Shown here: positions 54,132-63,053 of the stretch, piece after piece
Numbering within the stretch: the first letter of the stretch is position 1
How the letters are laid out: the number at the start of each line of letters is the position of its first letter
Assembly: GCF_011089895.1 (NCBI RefSeq)
Contig: NZ_JAANAT010000002.1
Location: 310,001-374,000 of the forward strand
Source: Mucilaginibacter inviolabilis
GTDB lineage: Bacteria > Bacteroidota > Bacteroidia > Sphingobacteriales > Sphingobacteriaceae
Direction of reading: 5' to 3'
Length of the DNA: 64,000 nt
Position numbers and translations under genes: made by a program
The notes under the pieces: generated by a model
What the model saw: the letters and a program-made list of their open reading frames with translations, nothing else
Databases searched by the model: none
What the model was told of the DNA's origin: nothing

Positions 54132-54200
54132 ATGAAAAAGATTAAAAGTGGCCTTATTTGGCTTTTCAAATTCTTATTTATAAAAAAATGCTGTCGTTAA
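54132..54200 (+). other. Possible 22-aa peptide with Cys-Cys end
   Basis: ATG 54132 opens MKKIKSGLIWLFKFLFIKKC, with a final CR before TAA. It has basic ends and a hydrophobic core, and sits alone between the oxidase and methyltransferase genes. Such a short frame may be chance. Confidence 0.25.
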
Positions 54201-54312
54201 GCTTCAAAGCGAGTTCTCATACTACTTATATTTAGAAGCAACGTTATCTATTATTTTTGCGTATATGTTAATTGAAGCCCTTGTTTTTTAGGGCTCAAAT
54301 ACAGATATACAT

Positions 54313-55038
54313 GTGTTGAGGATTAATAATATAGATCATGATCCCGTTTTTGAAAAGGTTTATGTCCTTTTGCGACAAAAGGAAAAGAGAACCTATTCTG
54401 ATTTTCAGGTATCGGTGCTACCCGAGATCGAACCCGGTCATGTTCATTTTAAAGAGTGGAAGATCAGAAAAAAATCCTGCGATAGATTGATCAACTATCT
54501 TAAAAAGAAGAGGAAACCCTTAAAGATTTTAGAGATAGGTTGCGGCAATGGTTGGCTTTCTGCAAAATTAGCCGAAATACAGCAAACTGAAATCATTGGA
54601 TTAGATCCGAACAAAAGCGAAATCCATCAGGCGATAGCTGTTTTTAATAAGTCAAATTTAAAATTTATCCATGACAGCTTTCCAACTGAAAGCTTAACAG
54701 GACTTAAATTTGATGTTATCTTATTTTCCGCTTCTGTACAGTATTTTGCTTCCTTTGCGGGTGTAATAATTGAGGCGCTAAACCATTTAACGGACCGTGG
54801 TGAAATACATATAACAGATACCCATTTTTATGAGCCTGAAGAACTCGCAGAAGCCACGAACAGGTCGAAAATGTATTTCGAAGGATTAGGTCTTGCCGAA
54901 ATGGCACATCACTATCATCATCATGCAAAAAGTGATTTTGTAGTATTCAGCCATCGGATCTTAGCAAATCCGAAGCAGCCATTCAACCAGATAATCAGAA
55001 AAATAAATTTTTACTGGATAGTTATAAAGAACGATTGA
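54313..55038 (+). CDS. Class I SAM-dependent methyltransferase
   Basis: A 241-residue protein. LKILEIGCGNGWLSAKLAEI is the SAM-binding motif I and is followed by EIIGLDPNK and FDVILFSASVQYF, the order of class I small-molecule methyltransferases; there is no DNA-methylase motif. The start is GTG 54313 (or TTG 54316); an ATG at 54311 is out of frame. A HHYHHHAKSDF stretch lies near residue 200. Substrate not known, link to metals uncertain. Confidence 0.85.
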   Translation: MLRINNIDHDPVFEKVYVLLRQKEKRTYSDFQVSVLPEIEPGHVHFKEWKIRKKSCDRLINYLKKKRKPLKILEIGCGNGWLSAKLAEIQQTEIIGLDPNKSEIHQAIAVFNKSNLKFIHDSFPTESLTGLKFDVILFSASVQYFASFAGVIIEALNHLTDRGEIHITDTHFYEPEELAEATNRSKMYFEGLGLAEMAHHYHHHAKSDFVVFSHRILANPKQPFNQIIRKINFYWIVIKND

Positions 55039-55198
55039 TCCGCAATCTCAAAGCCCTACAACAGGCTTTAGCACGTTGGATCGCAAAATAATATTATTAA
55101 CGCTTACCTTGAGTAAACAAGCTTTCATCGCTCTAATGATTTAGCAATGATTAGAATTAATAAAAAAAGTTCTGTTATCTTAGCCTATTAAGCTAAAC

Positions 55199-56449
55199 AT
55201 GAGCGAACATTTACGATCTATCATTGCCCAGTATAAGAATGATCAGGAATCCGTCTATAATACCTGGTTCATCAATAATGAAGAACGCTTAAAAGCCTTC
55301 CGTTCTATCCGTAGGGGGGTATTGCAGGTTATCGATGATATCAAGACCAAACGTTTCGGCAATGACTTTAAGGGATCTTCATTGGAATTTGTTTTGAGTT
55401 GCATTACGGAACAAAAACAAGTCTTTGAAGGTGCTTCCCACCCGTTTTATTGGAAACCTAAACTAAGGATTCCCGATATTTATGAGAACCAGGCAAATAA
55501 GATTGCTTTTGGACAATTCTTGGAAAACTGCATCAACGCAAAGAATGAAGCCCAAATCCTGCGGGAAATTGAAAAGCTGGATGCTTTAAAGATAAAAGGT
55601 TTAGGACCTGCAGTGGCCAGTATCCTGTATTTTTTACATCCAACACTTATTCCGCCGTTCAACACCGCGATCATCAATGGATTTAATTATTTATTTAAAG
55701 ACAAAAAGAAACTGGGAAGTTGGAGCGAGTACCTGAAGATCAGGGAGGTCATTATGGATATGAACCGTAAATATTGTAATGAACTTTCGCTGGATACTGG
55801 AGCTTTTGCCGGTTTGTTATTTGAGATTGGCACGCAAAAGTTGTTGTTAGGCAAGGACGAATATCTATCAGAAACTGAACGTACTCGTCTCGAAAAATTA
55901 ATTGAAAAGCGGCATAAGGACAAAAAGGCAGAAACGGAAGATGAACATTTACATAATGAAATGCAGTATCGCCTTTTAAAGATCGGGTGCTCATTAGGCT
56001 ATGATGTAATAGCCGCATCTAATGACCGTTCCAAATCCTGGGACGGAAATAAATTTACTTTTATTTCCCTGGCAGAGTTCCCGCAAATGGATCTTGAAAA
56101 AGAAATTTTGAATACAGTCAAACTCATTGATGTTTTGTGGTTCGTTAAGGGCACATCCAAAGTGATTGCCGCTTTTGAAGTCGAAAAGAGTACGAGTATC
56201 TATTCGGGGATACTACGATTGACTGATTTGATTTATAGTGTACAGGACGATGGTGAAATGCTATATTTGGTTGTCCCGGATCAGCGGGAAAAGGATGTCA
56301 TCATGCAGCTTTCGAGGCCCTCTATCCGTAAAGGGAACATGCAAATGGCCTATATTTGTTTTTCTGACCTGCGTCAATATTGTGATGCAATCTGCAAATT
56401 AGGTGAAGATCATCATAGCATGAAAAAGATAGCAAAATGCGTTTGTTGA
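55199..56449 (+). CDS. PD-(D/E)XK nuclease-like protein with HhH motif (restriction-type)
   Basis: A 416-residue soluble protein. The middle has an HhH-like motif KIKGLGPAVASILYFLHP (131-148). The C-terminal 160 residues fit a restriction-like fold: helix with E254, D311 in IDVLW and F-E-V-E-K at 326-330 followed by STSIYSGILR, a pattern seen in families of restriction-type nucleases with an ExE variant. A nearby methyltransferase gene (54313) is not of the DNA type, so a full restriction-modification system is not shown. It may act in defence or DNA repair. Confidence 0.6.
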   Translation: MSEHLRSIIAQYKNDQESVYNTWFINNEERLKAFRSIRRGVLQVIDDIKTKRFGNDFKGSSLEFVLSCITEQKQVFEGASHPFYWKPKLRIPDIYENQANKIAFGQFLENCINAKNEAQILREIEKLDALKIKGLGPAVASILYFLHPTLIPPFNTAIINGFNYLFKDKKKLGSWSEYLKIREVIMDMNRKYCNELSLDTGAFAGLLFEIGTQKLLLGKDEYLSETERTRLEKLIEKRHKDKKAETEDEHLHNEMQYRLLKIGCSLGYDVIAASNDRSKSWDGNKFTFISLAEFPQMDLEKEILNTVKLIDVLWFVKGTSKVIAAFEVEKSTSIYSGILRLTDLIYSVQDDGEMLYLVVPDQREKDVIMQLSRPSIRKGNMQMAYICFSDLRQYCDAICKLGEDHHSMKKIAKCVC

Positions 56450-56470
56450 TTGCAATATGCTTAACCATGG

Positions 56471-56532
56471 ATAATTGTGTAATTTTTTTACCGAATTATG
56501 TAAACATTTATAAAAATAGTTATGTAAATTTG
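56471..56532 (+). promoter_or_regulatory. Copper operon promoter with two 21-bp-spaced half-sites
   Basis: AATTGTGTAA at 56473-56482 and AATTATGTAA at 56494-56503 form a direct repeat with 21-bp period. The -7 element TAAATTTG is at 56525-56532, 21 bases after the second half-site. Over 35 bases the segment is identical to the copA promoter at 28 positions. It drives the operon starting at 56541. Confidence 0.75.
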
Positions 56533-56540
56533 TTCGGAAA

Positions 56541-56969
56541 ATGAAAAGTAAGGCGCTATTTCTTTTAACTGTTTTTTTATTGAACGCGGTTGCCGGGTTC
56601 AGTTGTGCGCTCCATATGAATGTGGAGGGCACGGGGAAAAGCGTGTTGCATGAAGATGGTTTGCACGCGGCTCATCATGATCACATGAAGATGATGTCCC
56701 TTCAACAGCCGAAAAGTGACGGTCCGCAATTTGAATCAAAAGCAGACCCGTGCTGTCAGGGAATGTCCAATAATTTTGCGGCGCTTGCTAAGCTTGTTCC
56801 GCAACCTGAGAAGGTTCATATCCAGATTCCATTTATCTCTGCAGGTTTATATTACGACTACCGTTTTGTGCCCGTATATGATTTGGATATAGCTTCTAAT
56901 TACCTGATACCTCAAAAGCGGCCTCCGACGAGGGGCATTCGGCTCATCATCCGGAGTTTCCAAATTTGA
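56541..56969 (+). CDS. HYC_CC_PP-like secreted Cys/His protein, copy 3
   Basis: A 142-residue paralogue of the protein at 34699, of equal length: signal peptide, CALHMN, a HAAHHDHMKMM patch near residue 48, DPCCQG near residue 70, RPPTRG and a final IRSFQI. Identity is highest at the signal and the C-terminus. First gene of the copper operon that ends with CopB-type ATPase, with the half-site promoter just upstream. Metal binding is inferred from His/Met/Cys content. Confidence 0.65.
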   Translation: MKSKALFLLTVFLLNAVAGFSCALHMNVEGTGKSVLHEDGLHAAHHDHMKMMSLQQPKSDGPQFESKADPCCQGMSNNFAALAKLVPQPEKVHIQIPFISAGLYYDYRFVPVYDLDIASNYLIPQKRPPTRGIRLIIRSFQI

Positions 56970-57042
56970 TTTTTTTAATTTTAGTTACTTGTTGACATGG
57001 TTAGCCATGCCTTAAATGTTTATTAAAATTAATTAAATCAAA

Positions 57043-57543
57043 ATGAAAAAAATATTTCTTTTAGTTGCATTAGCTGCAGCTACTTTTACCCAAGGCTTCA
57101 CTCAGAATAGTGCAAAGTCATCTGCACTTGGTTCTTTATTGTCTTCTTATTACGATGTTAAGAACGATTTGATCAAATCTAACAGCACCGATGCAGCGAC
57201 GCATGCAGCTGACTTTCTCAAAGCGGTTAATGCTGTTGATATGAAATCGCTGCCTGCCGCTGATATGAATGCCTTTATGTCATTCCAGGACAAGTTAGCC
57301 TTCGATGCCAAGCATATTTCAGAAAGCAAGGATATCGCCCATCAGCGCGAGCACTTCGCTAATTTCTCTTCCAACTTCTTTAAATTGGCTAAGGCTGTAA
57401 AGCTGACCGATCAGGCAGTTTATTATGACTATTGCCCAATGAAGAAAAGTTATTGGTTGTCTGCGGATGCGTCAATCAAAAATCCATATTTCGGTAGCCA
57501 GATGCTTACCTGCGGGAAAGTAACTGAAACTCTGAATAAGTAA
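57043..57543 (+). CDS. DUF3347 secreted protein
   Basis: A 166-residue exported protein (signal peptide ending in GFTQ). Helical body with HQREHFANFS, and a C-terminal YYDYCPMKKSYWLSADASIK segment followed by NPYFGSQMLTCG. The CPM and TCG motifs define DUF3347, a domain also found attached to CusB-type adaptors and thought to bind copper. A paralogue follows. Confidence 0.88.
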   Translation: MKKIFLLVALAAATFTQGFTQNSAKSSALGSLLSSYYDVKNDLIKSNSTDAATHAADFLKAVNAVDMKSLPAADMNAFMSFQDKLAFDAKHISESKDIAHQREHFANFSSNFFKLAKAVKLTDQAVYYDYCPMKKSYWLSADASIKNPYFGSQMLTCGKVTETLNK

Positions 57544-57570
57544 TTAACCTCTATTATTTAATTGATGTAC

Positions 57571-57592
57571 CCGGAGCGTTTTTATGCTCCGG
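57571..57592 (+). terminator. Intercistronic hairpin between the DUF3347 genes
   Basis: CCGGAGC and GCTCCGG form a 7-bp stem around an 8-base loop with a run of T in the loop. Weak T-tract after it, so probably partial termination or message processing. Confidence 0.45.
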
Positions 57593-57619
57593 ATGCATTT
57601 TACTTTCAATTTTAACAAT

Positions 57620-58225
57620 ATGAAAAATCTAATCATTGTTTTGGCCCTTGGCCTTTCCTCTTTACTTGTAGCAGCTTGTAATAACAATACTAAAAACACG
57701 ACTGCGCAAGCGGGTAATGATACGTCAGCTGTGGCAACTGCGGCAACCTCCGAATCTCCTTCATCAAAACCAGGGGTTGATAATAAAACGAGTGCTTCTG
57801 TTAAGGAGATGATTGCTAATTATTTACAACTGAAGAATGCTTTAACCGCTGACAATAGTAACGATGCTGCTACTGCCGGCAAAGCGTTATCGGAGGGCTT
57901 TGTTAAACTCGACAAATCTATATTGACGGCAGACCAAAAAAAGTCGTATACAGACATAGCTGATGACGCGAAGGAAATGGCAGAGCATATTGGCATAAGT
58001 GGCGGCAAATTACCGCATCAACGCGAACACTTCGACATGCTGAGTAAAGATATGTACGATCTTGTAAAATTATTTGGAACCAGCATGCCTTTATATGTTG
58101 ACCGCTGCCCGATGTTCAATGATAAAAAGGGTGCCATTTGGCTAAGCGAAATAAAAGAGATAAAAAACCCTTACCTGGGTTCGGCAATGCCTACTTGTGG
58201 TTCGATTAAAGAAGAATTGAAATAG
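57620..58225 (+). CDS. DUF3347 lipoprotein
   Basis: A 201-residue protein with lipobox VAAC. The body has an Ala/Ser/Thr-rich linker, then VKEMIANYLQLKNAL, HQREHFDMLS and a C-terminal YVDRCPMFNDKKGAIWL followed by NPYLGSAMPTCG. Paralogue of the preceding secreted protein, here anchored to a membrane. ATG 57620 is chosen since it gives the signal; an in-frame start at 57584 is not needed. It ends 4 bp before the haem-binding gene. Confidence 0.88.
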   Translation: MKNLIIVLALGLSSLLVAACNNNTKNTTAQAGNDTSAVATAATSESPSSKPGVDNKTSASVKEMIANYLQLKNALTADNSNDAATAGKALSEGFVKLDKSILTADQKKSYTDIADDAKEMAEHIGISGGKLPHQREHFDMLSKDMYDLVKLFGTSMPLYVDRCPMFNDKKGAIWLSEIKEIKNPYLGSAMPTCGSIKEELK

Positions 58226-58229
58226 AAAC

Positions 58230-58679
58230 ATGAAGCGTAAAATTTTAATTGGGCTGGGTGTTGTCATCATTGCGGTTATTGTTATTCAGTTTATACCCGG
58301 GGAATACAACCAGAGTAAACTTATTCCAGCGAACAATATCGCTGAGGTATACAGCATGCCGCAGGACGTACAGGCGATTTTTAAGAAAGACTGTTATGAT
58401 TGCCATAGCAATAACACCAATTATCCCTTTTACGCCCATTTGCAGCCGATGCGACTGATGCTGGACAGGCATGTCCGTAATGGCAAGGCTGAATTAAACT
58501 TCGATGAATTCGGAACATATTCGGCAAGAAAGAAAAGAAGCAAGTTGCGGGCAATCAGCACAAGTTTAGATGAAGGAACTATGCCTTTGCCTTCATACCT
58601 GATTATTCACCGCGACGCTGCACTTAATCCGCGAGACACGGCTCTGATTAAAAGTTGGATCAGGAAGGTCAATGAATAA
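58230..58679 (+). CDS. Haem-binding-domain protein (Haem_bd family)
   Basis: A 149-residue protein with one N-terminal span and a periplasmic domain with KKDCYDCHSNNTNYPFYA: CxxCH for covalent haem c, then an aromatic stretch and later LDEGTMPLPSYL. This order is typical of the Haem_bd family. It is likely an electron-transfer partner for the oxidase encoded 74 bp downstream. A terminator-like hairpin follows. Confidence 0.87.
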   Translation: MKRKILIGLGVVIIAVIVIQFIPGEYNQSKLIPANNIAEVYSMPQDVQAIFKKDCYDCHSNNTNYPFYAHLQPMRLMLDRHVRNGKAELNFDEFGTYSARKKRSKLRAISTSLDEGTMPLPSYLIIHRDAALNPRDTALIKSWIRKVNE

Positions 58680-58693
58680 AGTAATGACTAAAA

Positions 58694-58732
58694 TAGCCGG
58701 TCAGCCGCGGAAAGGCTGACCAGCTATAGTGT
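58694..58732 (+). terminator. Terminator-like hairpin after the haem-binding gene
   Basis: TAGCCGGTCAGCC pairs with GGCTGACCAGCTA (one mismatch) around a 7-base loop. The T-run after it is poor, so read-through into the oxidase gene is possible. Confidence 0.55.
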
Positions 58733-58753
58733 CTTAAATATGTAAATGTAAAG

Positions 58754-61474
58754 ATGAAAAAAATATTAGTAATTGTGGTAATGCTTTGTTTTAAACAGCT
58801 GGCATTCGCTCAAGGCGACATGCGGAATATGGCTGGGATGGAAAAACAACAGGCTGTTACTTACACCTGCCCTATGCATCCGGAAATTCATGCATCAAAG
58901 CCGGGCAATTGCCCAAAATGTGGTATGAAGCTGGTCAAAGAAAAAAGCAAAACCGTTGCAAAAAAGGCCTCTGGCATGCAAACGCCTGCAAATCCCACCA
59001 CAAAAAAAACGGGTGGCATGGATGGAATGAAAATGGAAGAGGAGAAATCTAAATCAAATCCGGAAAAACCAACCGGTATGGAAATGCCGATGGGCAAGGA
59101 CGACGGCAAGAAAACGGATAATATGGATGGAATGAAAATGGGTGACAACGATGCTGCGGCGGCTGGTATAAAAAGCGCCAAAGCCAATTTAGGCCCTATA
59201 AATACGATTGCAGCTGTTGCTCCTCCGCATACCGTCCGTTACGACTTATACATCAGGGATACTACGGTAATGCTTGGGAAAAAATCAAAGCGCGCCATTG
59301 CAGTAAATGGCCAGATCCCCATGCCCACGCTGACATTTACCGAAGGTGATACCGCTGAAATATGGGTTCACAATGAATTGAATGAAGAAACCTCACTTCA
59401 CTGGCATGGATTGTTTTTACCCAATAAAATGGATGGCGTTCCTTACATTACACAGATGCCCATTAAACCTCATACCAAATATCTTTATAAGTTTCCAATC
59501 GTACAGCATGGTACCCACTGGTATCATAGCCATTCAGGATTGCAGGAGCAAATCGGTATGTACGGGGCCTTCATTATGAAAAAAAGGCAGGAATGGAATA
59601 TTCCGACGGTCCCGGTTGTACTGAGCGACTGGATTGATATGAATCCCAAAGAAGTGGAAAGAAGTCTTCACAACCAAACCGACTGGTTTAGTATCCTTAA
59701 GGGAACCACCCAGAGCTATGCTGAAGCGATTCGTACCGGACATTTAAAAACTAAGCTGACTAATGAGTGGAAGAGAATGACCGCTATGGATGTGAGCGAT
59801 GTGGCTTACGATAATTTTCTGATCAACGGTAAAAATCAGTCTACACTGCCGCAATTTAAGGCCGGTGATAAAGTAAGGTTGCGTATAGCCAACGGCGGAG
59901 CCTCTTCTTATTTTTGGCTAAATTGGGCGGGGGGTAAGATTACCGTGGTTGCCAATGATGGTAACGATGTAGAACCAGTTGAAGTGGACCGGCTTATTAT
60001 CGCGGTATCAGAAACCTACGATATTGTGGTGACGATCCCCGAAAATAAAAGTTATGAATTTCTAGTCACCCCTGAGGACCGTACCAAGCATGCTTCGCTC
60101 TGGCTGGGTAGTGGCGAAAAAGTTGCGGCTGCAAAAATGCCGAAGCTAAAGTACTTTGCCGGCATGAAAATGATGAATGACATGATGGACATGAAGGGCA
60201 ACCTGGTAAAGATGGAAGGGATGGACATGAAAAACCAGGAGATGGATATGAACACCGTCATGTATCCCGAGATTTCGGGACCTGAAAATCCGGCTGATAC
60301 GGTGAAAATTAAGCAGGAGATGCGGAAGAGCGATATGGAAAAAAGCCCTGCGCCGACCAAGGATAGTAGCGAAAAGATACAGCCGCAGGGCGGTGCTCAA
60401 AGCATGGCCGGTATGGATATGGGAAATAGCAATGCAGATATTGTAACCCTAAGCTATGCAATGCTCCGGGCACCTGAAAAAACAACCTTGCGTCCAGGTC
60501 CGGTAAAAGAACTCAAATTTAATTTGACCGGTAACATGAATCGTTATGTCTGGAGTATAGATAACAAGGTAGTCTCCGAGGCGGATAAAATTTTGATCAA
60601 AAAGGGGGAAAATGTCCGTATCATTTTATATAATAATACGATGATGCGACATCCCATGCACCTGCACGGACATGATTTCAGAGTATTGAATGGGCAGGGC
60701 GAATATGCCCCGATGAAGAATGTCCTGGATATTATGCCTATGGAAAGTGATACTATCGAGTTTGCCGCGACCGAGCCGGGGGGTGATTGGTTCTTTCATT
60801 GCCATATCTTGTATCACATGATGAGCGGAATGGGACGGGTATTTAGTTACCAAGATACCCTGGTTGATAAAACGGATATTACAGATCCCAAGTTGGCAAG
60901 GCGTCGTTTAAATGCTGACGATCAAATGCCCCATCCTATGGCACGTATCGGATTAGAAAGTAGTGGGACAGACGGTGAAGTCATGTTTGCTAATACTAGA
61001 TGGAAAGCTAACTCGATATGGCACCTGGGGTTAAATGCTAAAATGGGCTATGAGAGTGAAACGATGGTTGGTCGTTACATAGGCCGGAATCAATGGTTTT
61101 TCCCTTACGTCGGATTCGATTACCATTACAAACAATTTAATCCCAATGAAAAAAATATTTTTGGCAGCGATTACAGGAACCTATTCGGGCAGGTAAGCAA
61201 CAAAGAAAGCCGCAGAACTGTGGTAGCCGGTATGGCCTACACTTTGCCGATGCTGGTCATAGCAGACGCGCGTATTGACGGTGACGGTAAATTACGGTTT
61301 CAATTGGGCCGTGAGGATATTCCTTTATCAAAACGCCTTCGTATGAATTTCATGATCAACACCGATAAAGAGTATGCAGCAGGACTAAGGTATATTGTCA
61401 CCAAATACTTTTCCTTATCAAGTCATTATGACAGCGATATGGGATTGGGTGCAGGTTTAACAGTAACTTATTAA
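58754..61474 (+). CDS. Multicopper oxidase with heavy-metal-binding head and CopB-like barrel
   Basis: A 906-residue exported protein. Signal peptide ending in AFAQ, then a heavy-metal-binding domain (YTCPMHPEIHASKPGNCPKC, about residues 36-62), a Met/Lys-rich stretch, and cupredoxin domains with HWHG (H216), WYHSH, HPMHLHGH and FFHCHILYHMMSGM (from about H682). All copper ligands appear present. From about residue 745 the sequence has beta strands and QLGREDIPLSKRL, the CopB-like barrel also seen in the oxidase at 40648. Related to that protein but only the first has the 63-bp repeats. Confidence 0.9.
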   Translation: MKKILVIVVMLCFKQLAFAQGDMRNMAGMEKQQAVTYTCPMHPEIHASKPGNCPKCGMKLVKEKSKTVAKKASGMQTPANPTTKKTGGMDGMKMEEEKSKSNPEKPTGMEMPMGKDDGKKTDNMDGMKMGDNDAAAAGIKSAKANLGPINTIAAVAPPHTVRYDLYIRDTTVMLGKKSKRAIAVNGQIPMPTLTFTEGDTAEIWVHNELNEETSLHWHGLFLPNKMDGVPYITQMPIKPHTKYLYKFPIVQHGTHWYHSHSGLQEQIGMYGAFIMKKRQEWNIPTVPVVLSDWIDMNPKEVERSLHNQTDWFSILKGTTQSYAEAIRTGHLKTKLTNEWKRMTAMDVSDVAYDNFLINGKNQSTLPQFKAGDKVRLRIANGGASSYFWLNWAGGKITVVANDGNDVEPVEVDRLIIAVSETYDIVVTIPENKSYEFLVTPEDRTKHASLWLGSGEKVAAAKMPKLKYFAGMKMMNDMMDMKGNLVKMEGMDMKNQEMDMNTVMYPEISGPENPADTVKIKQEMRKSDMEKSPAPTKDSSEKIQPQGGAQSMAGMDMGNSNADIVTLSYAMLRAPEKTTLRPGPVKELKFNLTGNMNRYVWSIDNKVVSEADKILIKKGENVRIILYNNTMMRHPMHLHGHDFRVLNGQGEYAPMKNVLDIMPMESDTIEFAATEPGGDWFFHCHILYHMMSGMGRVFSYQDTLVDKTDITDPKLARRRLNADDQMPHPMARIGLESSGTDGEVMFANTRWKANSIWHLGLNAKMGYESETMVGRYIGRNQWFFPYVGFDYHYKQFNPNEKNIFGSDYRNLFGQVSNKESRRTVVAGMAYTLPMLVIADARIDGDGKLRFQLGREDIPLSKRLRMNFMINTDKEYAAGLRYIVTKYFSLSSHYDSDMGLGAGLTVTY

Positions 61475-61478
61475 ATTT

Positions 61479-61515
61479 AACTTAATGCCGGCTTCTAAGC
61501 CGGCATTAAGTTATT
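61479..61515 (+). terminator. Strong palindromic terminator after the second oxidase
   Basis: AACTTAATGCCGGCTT pairs perfectly with AAGCCGGCATTAAGTT over 16 bp with a 2-base centre. Few T residues follow, so termination may be partial, letting the downstream genes be transcribed. Confidence 0.65.
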
Positions 61516-61529
61516 GGTAATTAATAAAC

Positions 61530-62450
61530 ATGCTCATGGAAATATTACTCATTACCTGGTTTTCTTTGACAGCGGCCTCAGTCGGATATGTTACTTATGA
61601 TTTGGTAACCAGTACCCCTGAGATGAAAGTAATGAAATGGGGATGGATCTTGGTTACTTTATATACCGGCATCTTCGGACTGGCTATCTACATAATTTCG
61701 TGCCGGGAGCCCGCCCCAAACACCCATGAAAAATTTATCGCGCCGCTTTGGAAACAAGCGGTTGGTTCAACAATCCATTGCATGGCCGGAGATGCAACCG
61801 GCGTTATTGTGGTTGCTTTTCTGACTGCCGCGCTTGGTTTACCGATGTGGCTGGATAGTATCCTTGAATATTTGGCGGGCTTCGTTTTCGGTTTATTTAT
61901 TTTTCAGGCCCTATTCATGAAAGATATGTTGGGTGGTACTTACCTGGCCGCCGTTCGTAAAACCTGGTATCCGGAATTGATGTCAATGAATTTTGTGATG
62001 TCCGGGATGATTCCGGTAATGATCATTCTGATGACCAACAACATGGAAAATATGGAAATTAGTTCACTGCGTTTTTGGGGAATCATGTCCCTTGCCTCCC
62101 TCATTGGGGGTTGCCTGGCCTACCCTGTCAACTGGTGGATGGTTAAAAACAAACTCAAACACGGTATGGGCACCCAACGGGTATTAGGAAAAGGCGGTGC
62201 CGTCATAAATAAGGATGAACCATCACCTGCGGTCATGCCCGGAATGAATATGGCATCCGGTGCAACCGCCAACGTCGCCATCAAAAATGGCCATGGCCAG
62301 ATGACCATGCCTTCTTCCGAGAATATCAATAAAAAAATAATGGTTGCTGTTCTTTCCCTGCTCTTTCTTGTTCTTGGCGGTGCCGCTGCCGCTCATTGGG
62401 GTAGATATAAAATGCAGCCAGGACATACAAGTCAACCTATGAAAATGTGA
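61530..62450 (+). CDS. DUF4396 membrane protein
   Basis: A 306-residue protein with about seven spans. WKQAVGSTIHCMAGDATGVI and MSMNFVMSGMIPVMI are DUF4396 features. The C-terminal part is a Met/Gly/Lys-rich loop with VMPGMNMASG and one more span near residue 285, absent in shorter family members. DUF4396 proteins are common beside copper oxidases. Start MLMEILLITW at 61530; a second Met two codons later is possible. Confidence 0.85.
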   Translation: MLMEILLITWFSLTAASVGYVTYDLVTSTPEMKVMKWGWILVTLYTGIFGLAIYIISCREPAPNTHEKFIAPLWKQAVGSTIHCMAGDATGVIVVAFLTAALGLPMWLDSILEYLAGFVFGLFIFQALFMKDMLGGTYLAAVRKTWYPELMSMNFVMSGMIPVMIILMTNNMENMEISSLRFWGIMSLASLIGGCLAYPVNWWMVKNKLKHGMGTQRVLGKGGAVINKDEPSPAVMPGMNMASGATANVAIKNGHGQMTMPSSENINKKIMVAVLSLLFLVLGGAAAAHWGRYKMQPGHTSQPMKM

Positions 62451-62467
62451 TGCTTAATCAATGAACG

Positions 62468-63046
62468 ATGGATTATCAAACTACAAATAAAAAAAAGAAA
62501 GGCTTTTATGCGCGAATAGCGGCTCTTTTGCTGCTGTCAACAGGTGCATTAAATAGCTCGGCAGAACCTTACTACTCAAATACAAACAAAGTACCTGTAC
62601 CTACCTCCGCTACCTATTATTCAATAGTAAGCGATACACCGTCGTTGACGCTCGAAGATAAAAGAAGTAAAAAATTAAATTTAACCGATTTAAAAGGAAA
62701 GGTCGTAGTAATCAATTTTTGGGCCCCATGGTGCGCGCCATGCAGGGAAGAGATGCCTGGTCTGGATAAATTATACAGGCGTTTGAAAAGCGATCCAAAC
62801 CTGGTATTCGTTACTGTGGATATGGATCGTAATCTAAAAAAGTCTCTGGCTTTTATGAGTAGCAATAGATTGACGCTCCCTGTTTACGTGGCGGCGAGCC
62901 AGATTCCTGCGGATTTTATAGGCGATGCGATCCCTACAACAGTCATTTTAGATCAATCTGGAAAAATTGTGTTCAAACAGGAAGGGGGATTAGATTTTAA
63001 CGATGAACATTTTATCAAATATTTAAAAAGTTTATTAACAAAATAA
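62468..63046 (+). CDS. TlpA-like thioredoxin, exported
   Basis: A 192-residue protein with an N-terminal hydrophobic segment (about residues 14-30) and a thioredoxin fold: INFWAPWCAPCREEMPGL holds the CxxC pair, followed by VFVTVDMDRN and IPTTVILDQSG (cis-Pro). TlpA/ResA type, so periplasmic disulphide reductase or delivery of reduced Cys for copper or haem sites. It ends 7 bp before the ATPase gene. Confidence 0.9.
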   Translation: MDYQTTNKKKKGFYARIAALLLLSTGALNSSAEPYYSNTNKVPVPTSATYYSIVSDTPSLTLEDKRSKKLNLTDLKGKVVVINFWAPWCAPCREEMPGLDKLYRRLKSDPNLVFVTVDMDRNLKKSLAFMSSNRLTLPVYVAASQIPADFIGDAIPTTVILDQSGKIVFKQEGGLDFNDEHFIKYLKSLLTK

Positions 63047-63053
63047 GCAGATA

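Noticed and set aside
54313..56449. Methyltransferase plus nuclease as a restriction-modification system
   Set aside because: The methyltransferase has only class I small-molecule motifs and no DNA-methylase catalytic motif.
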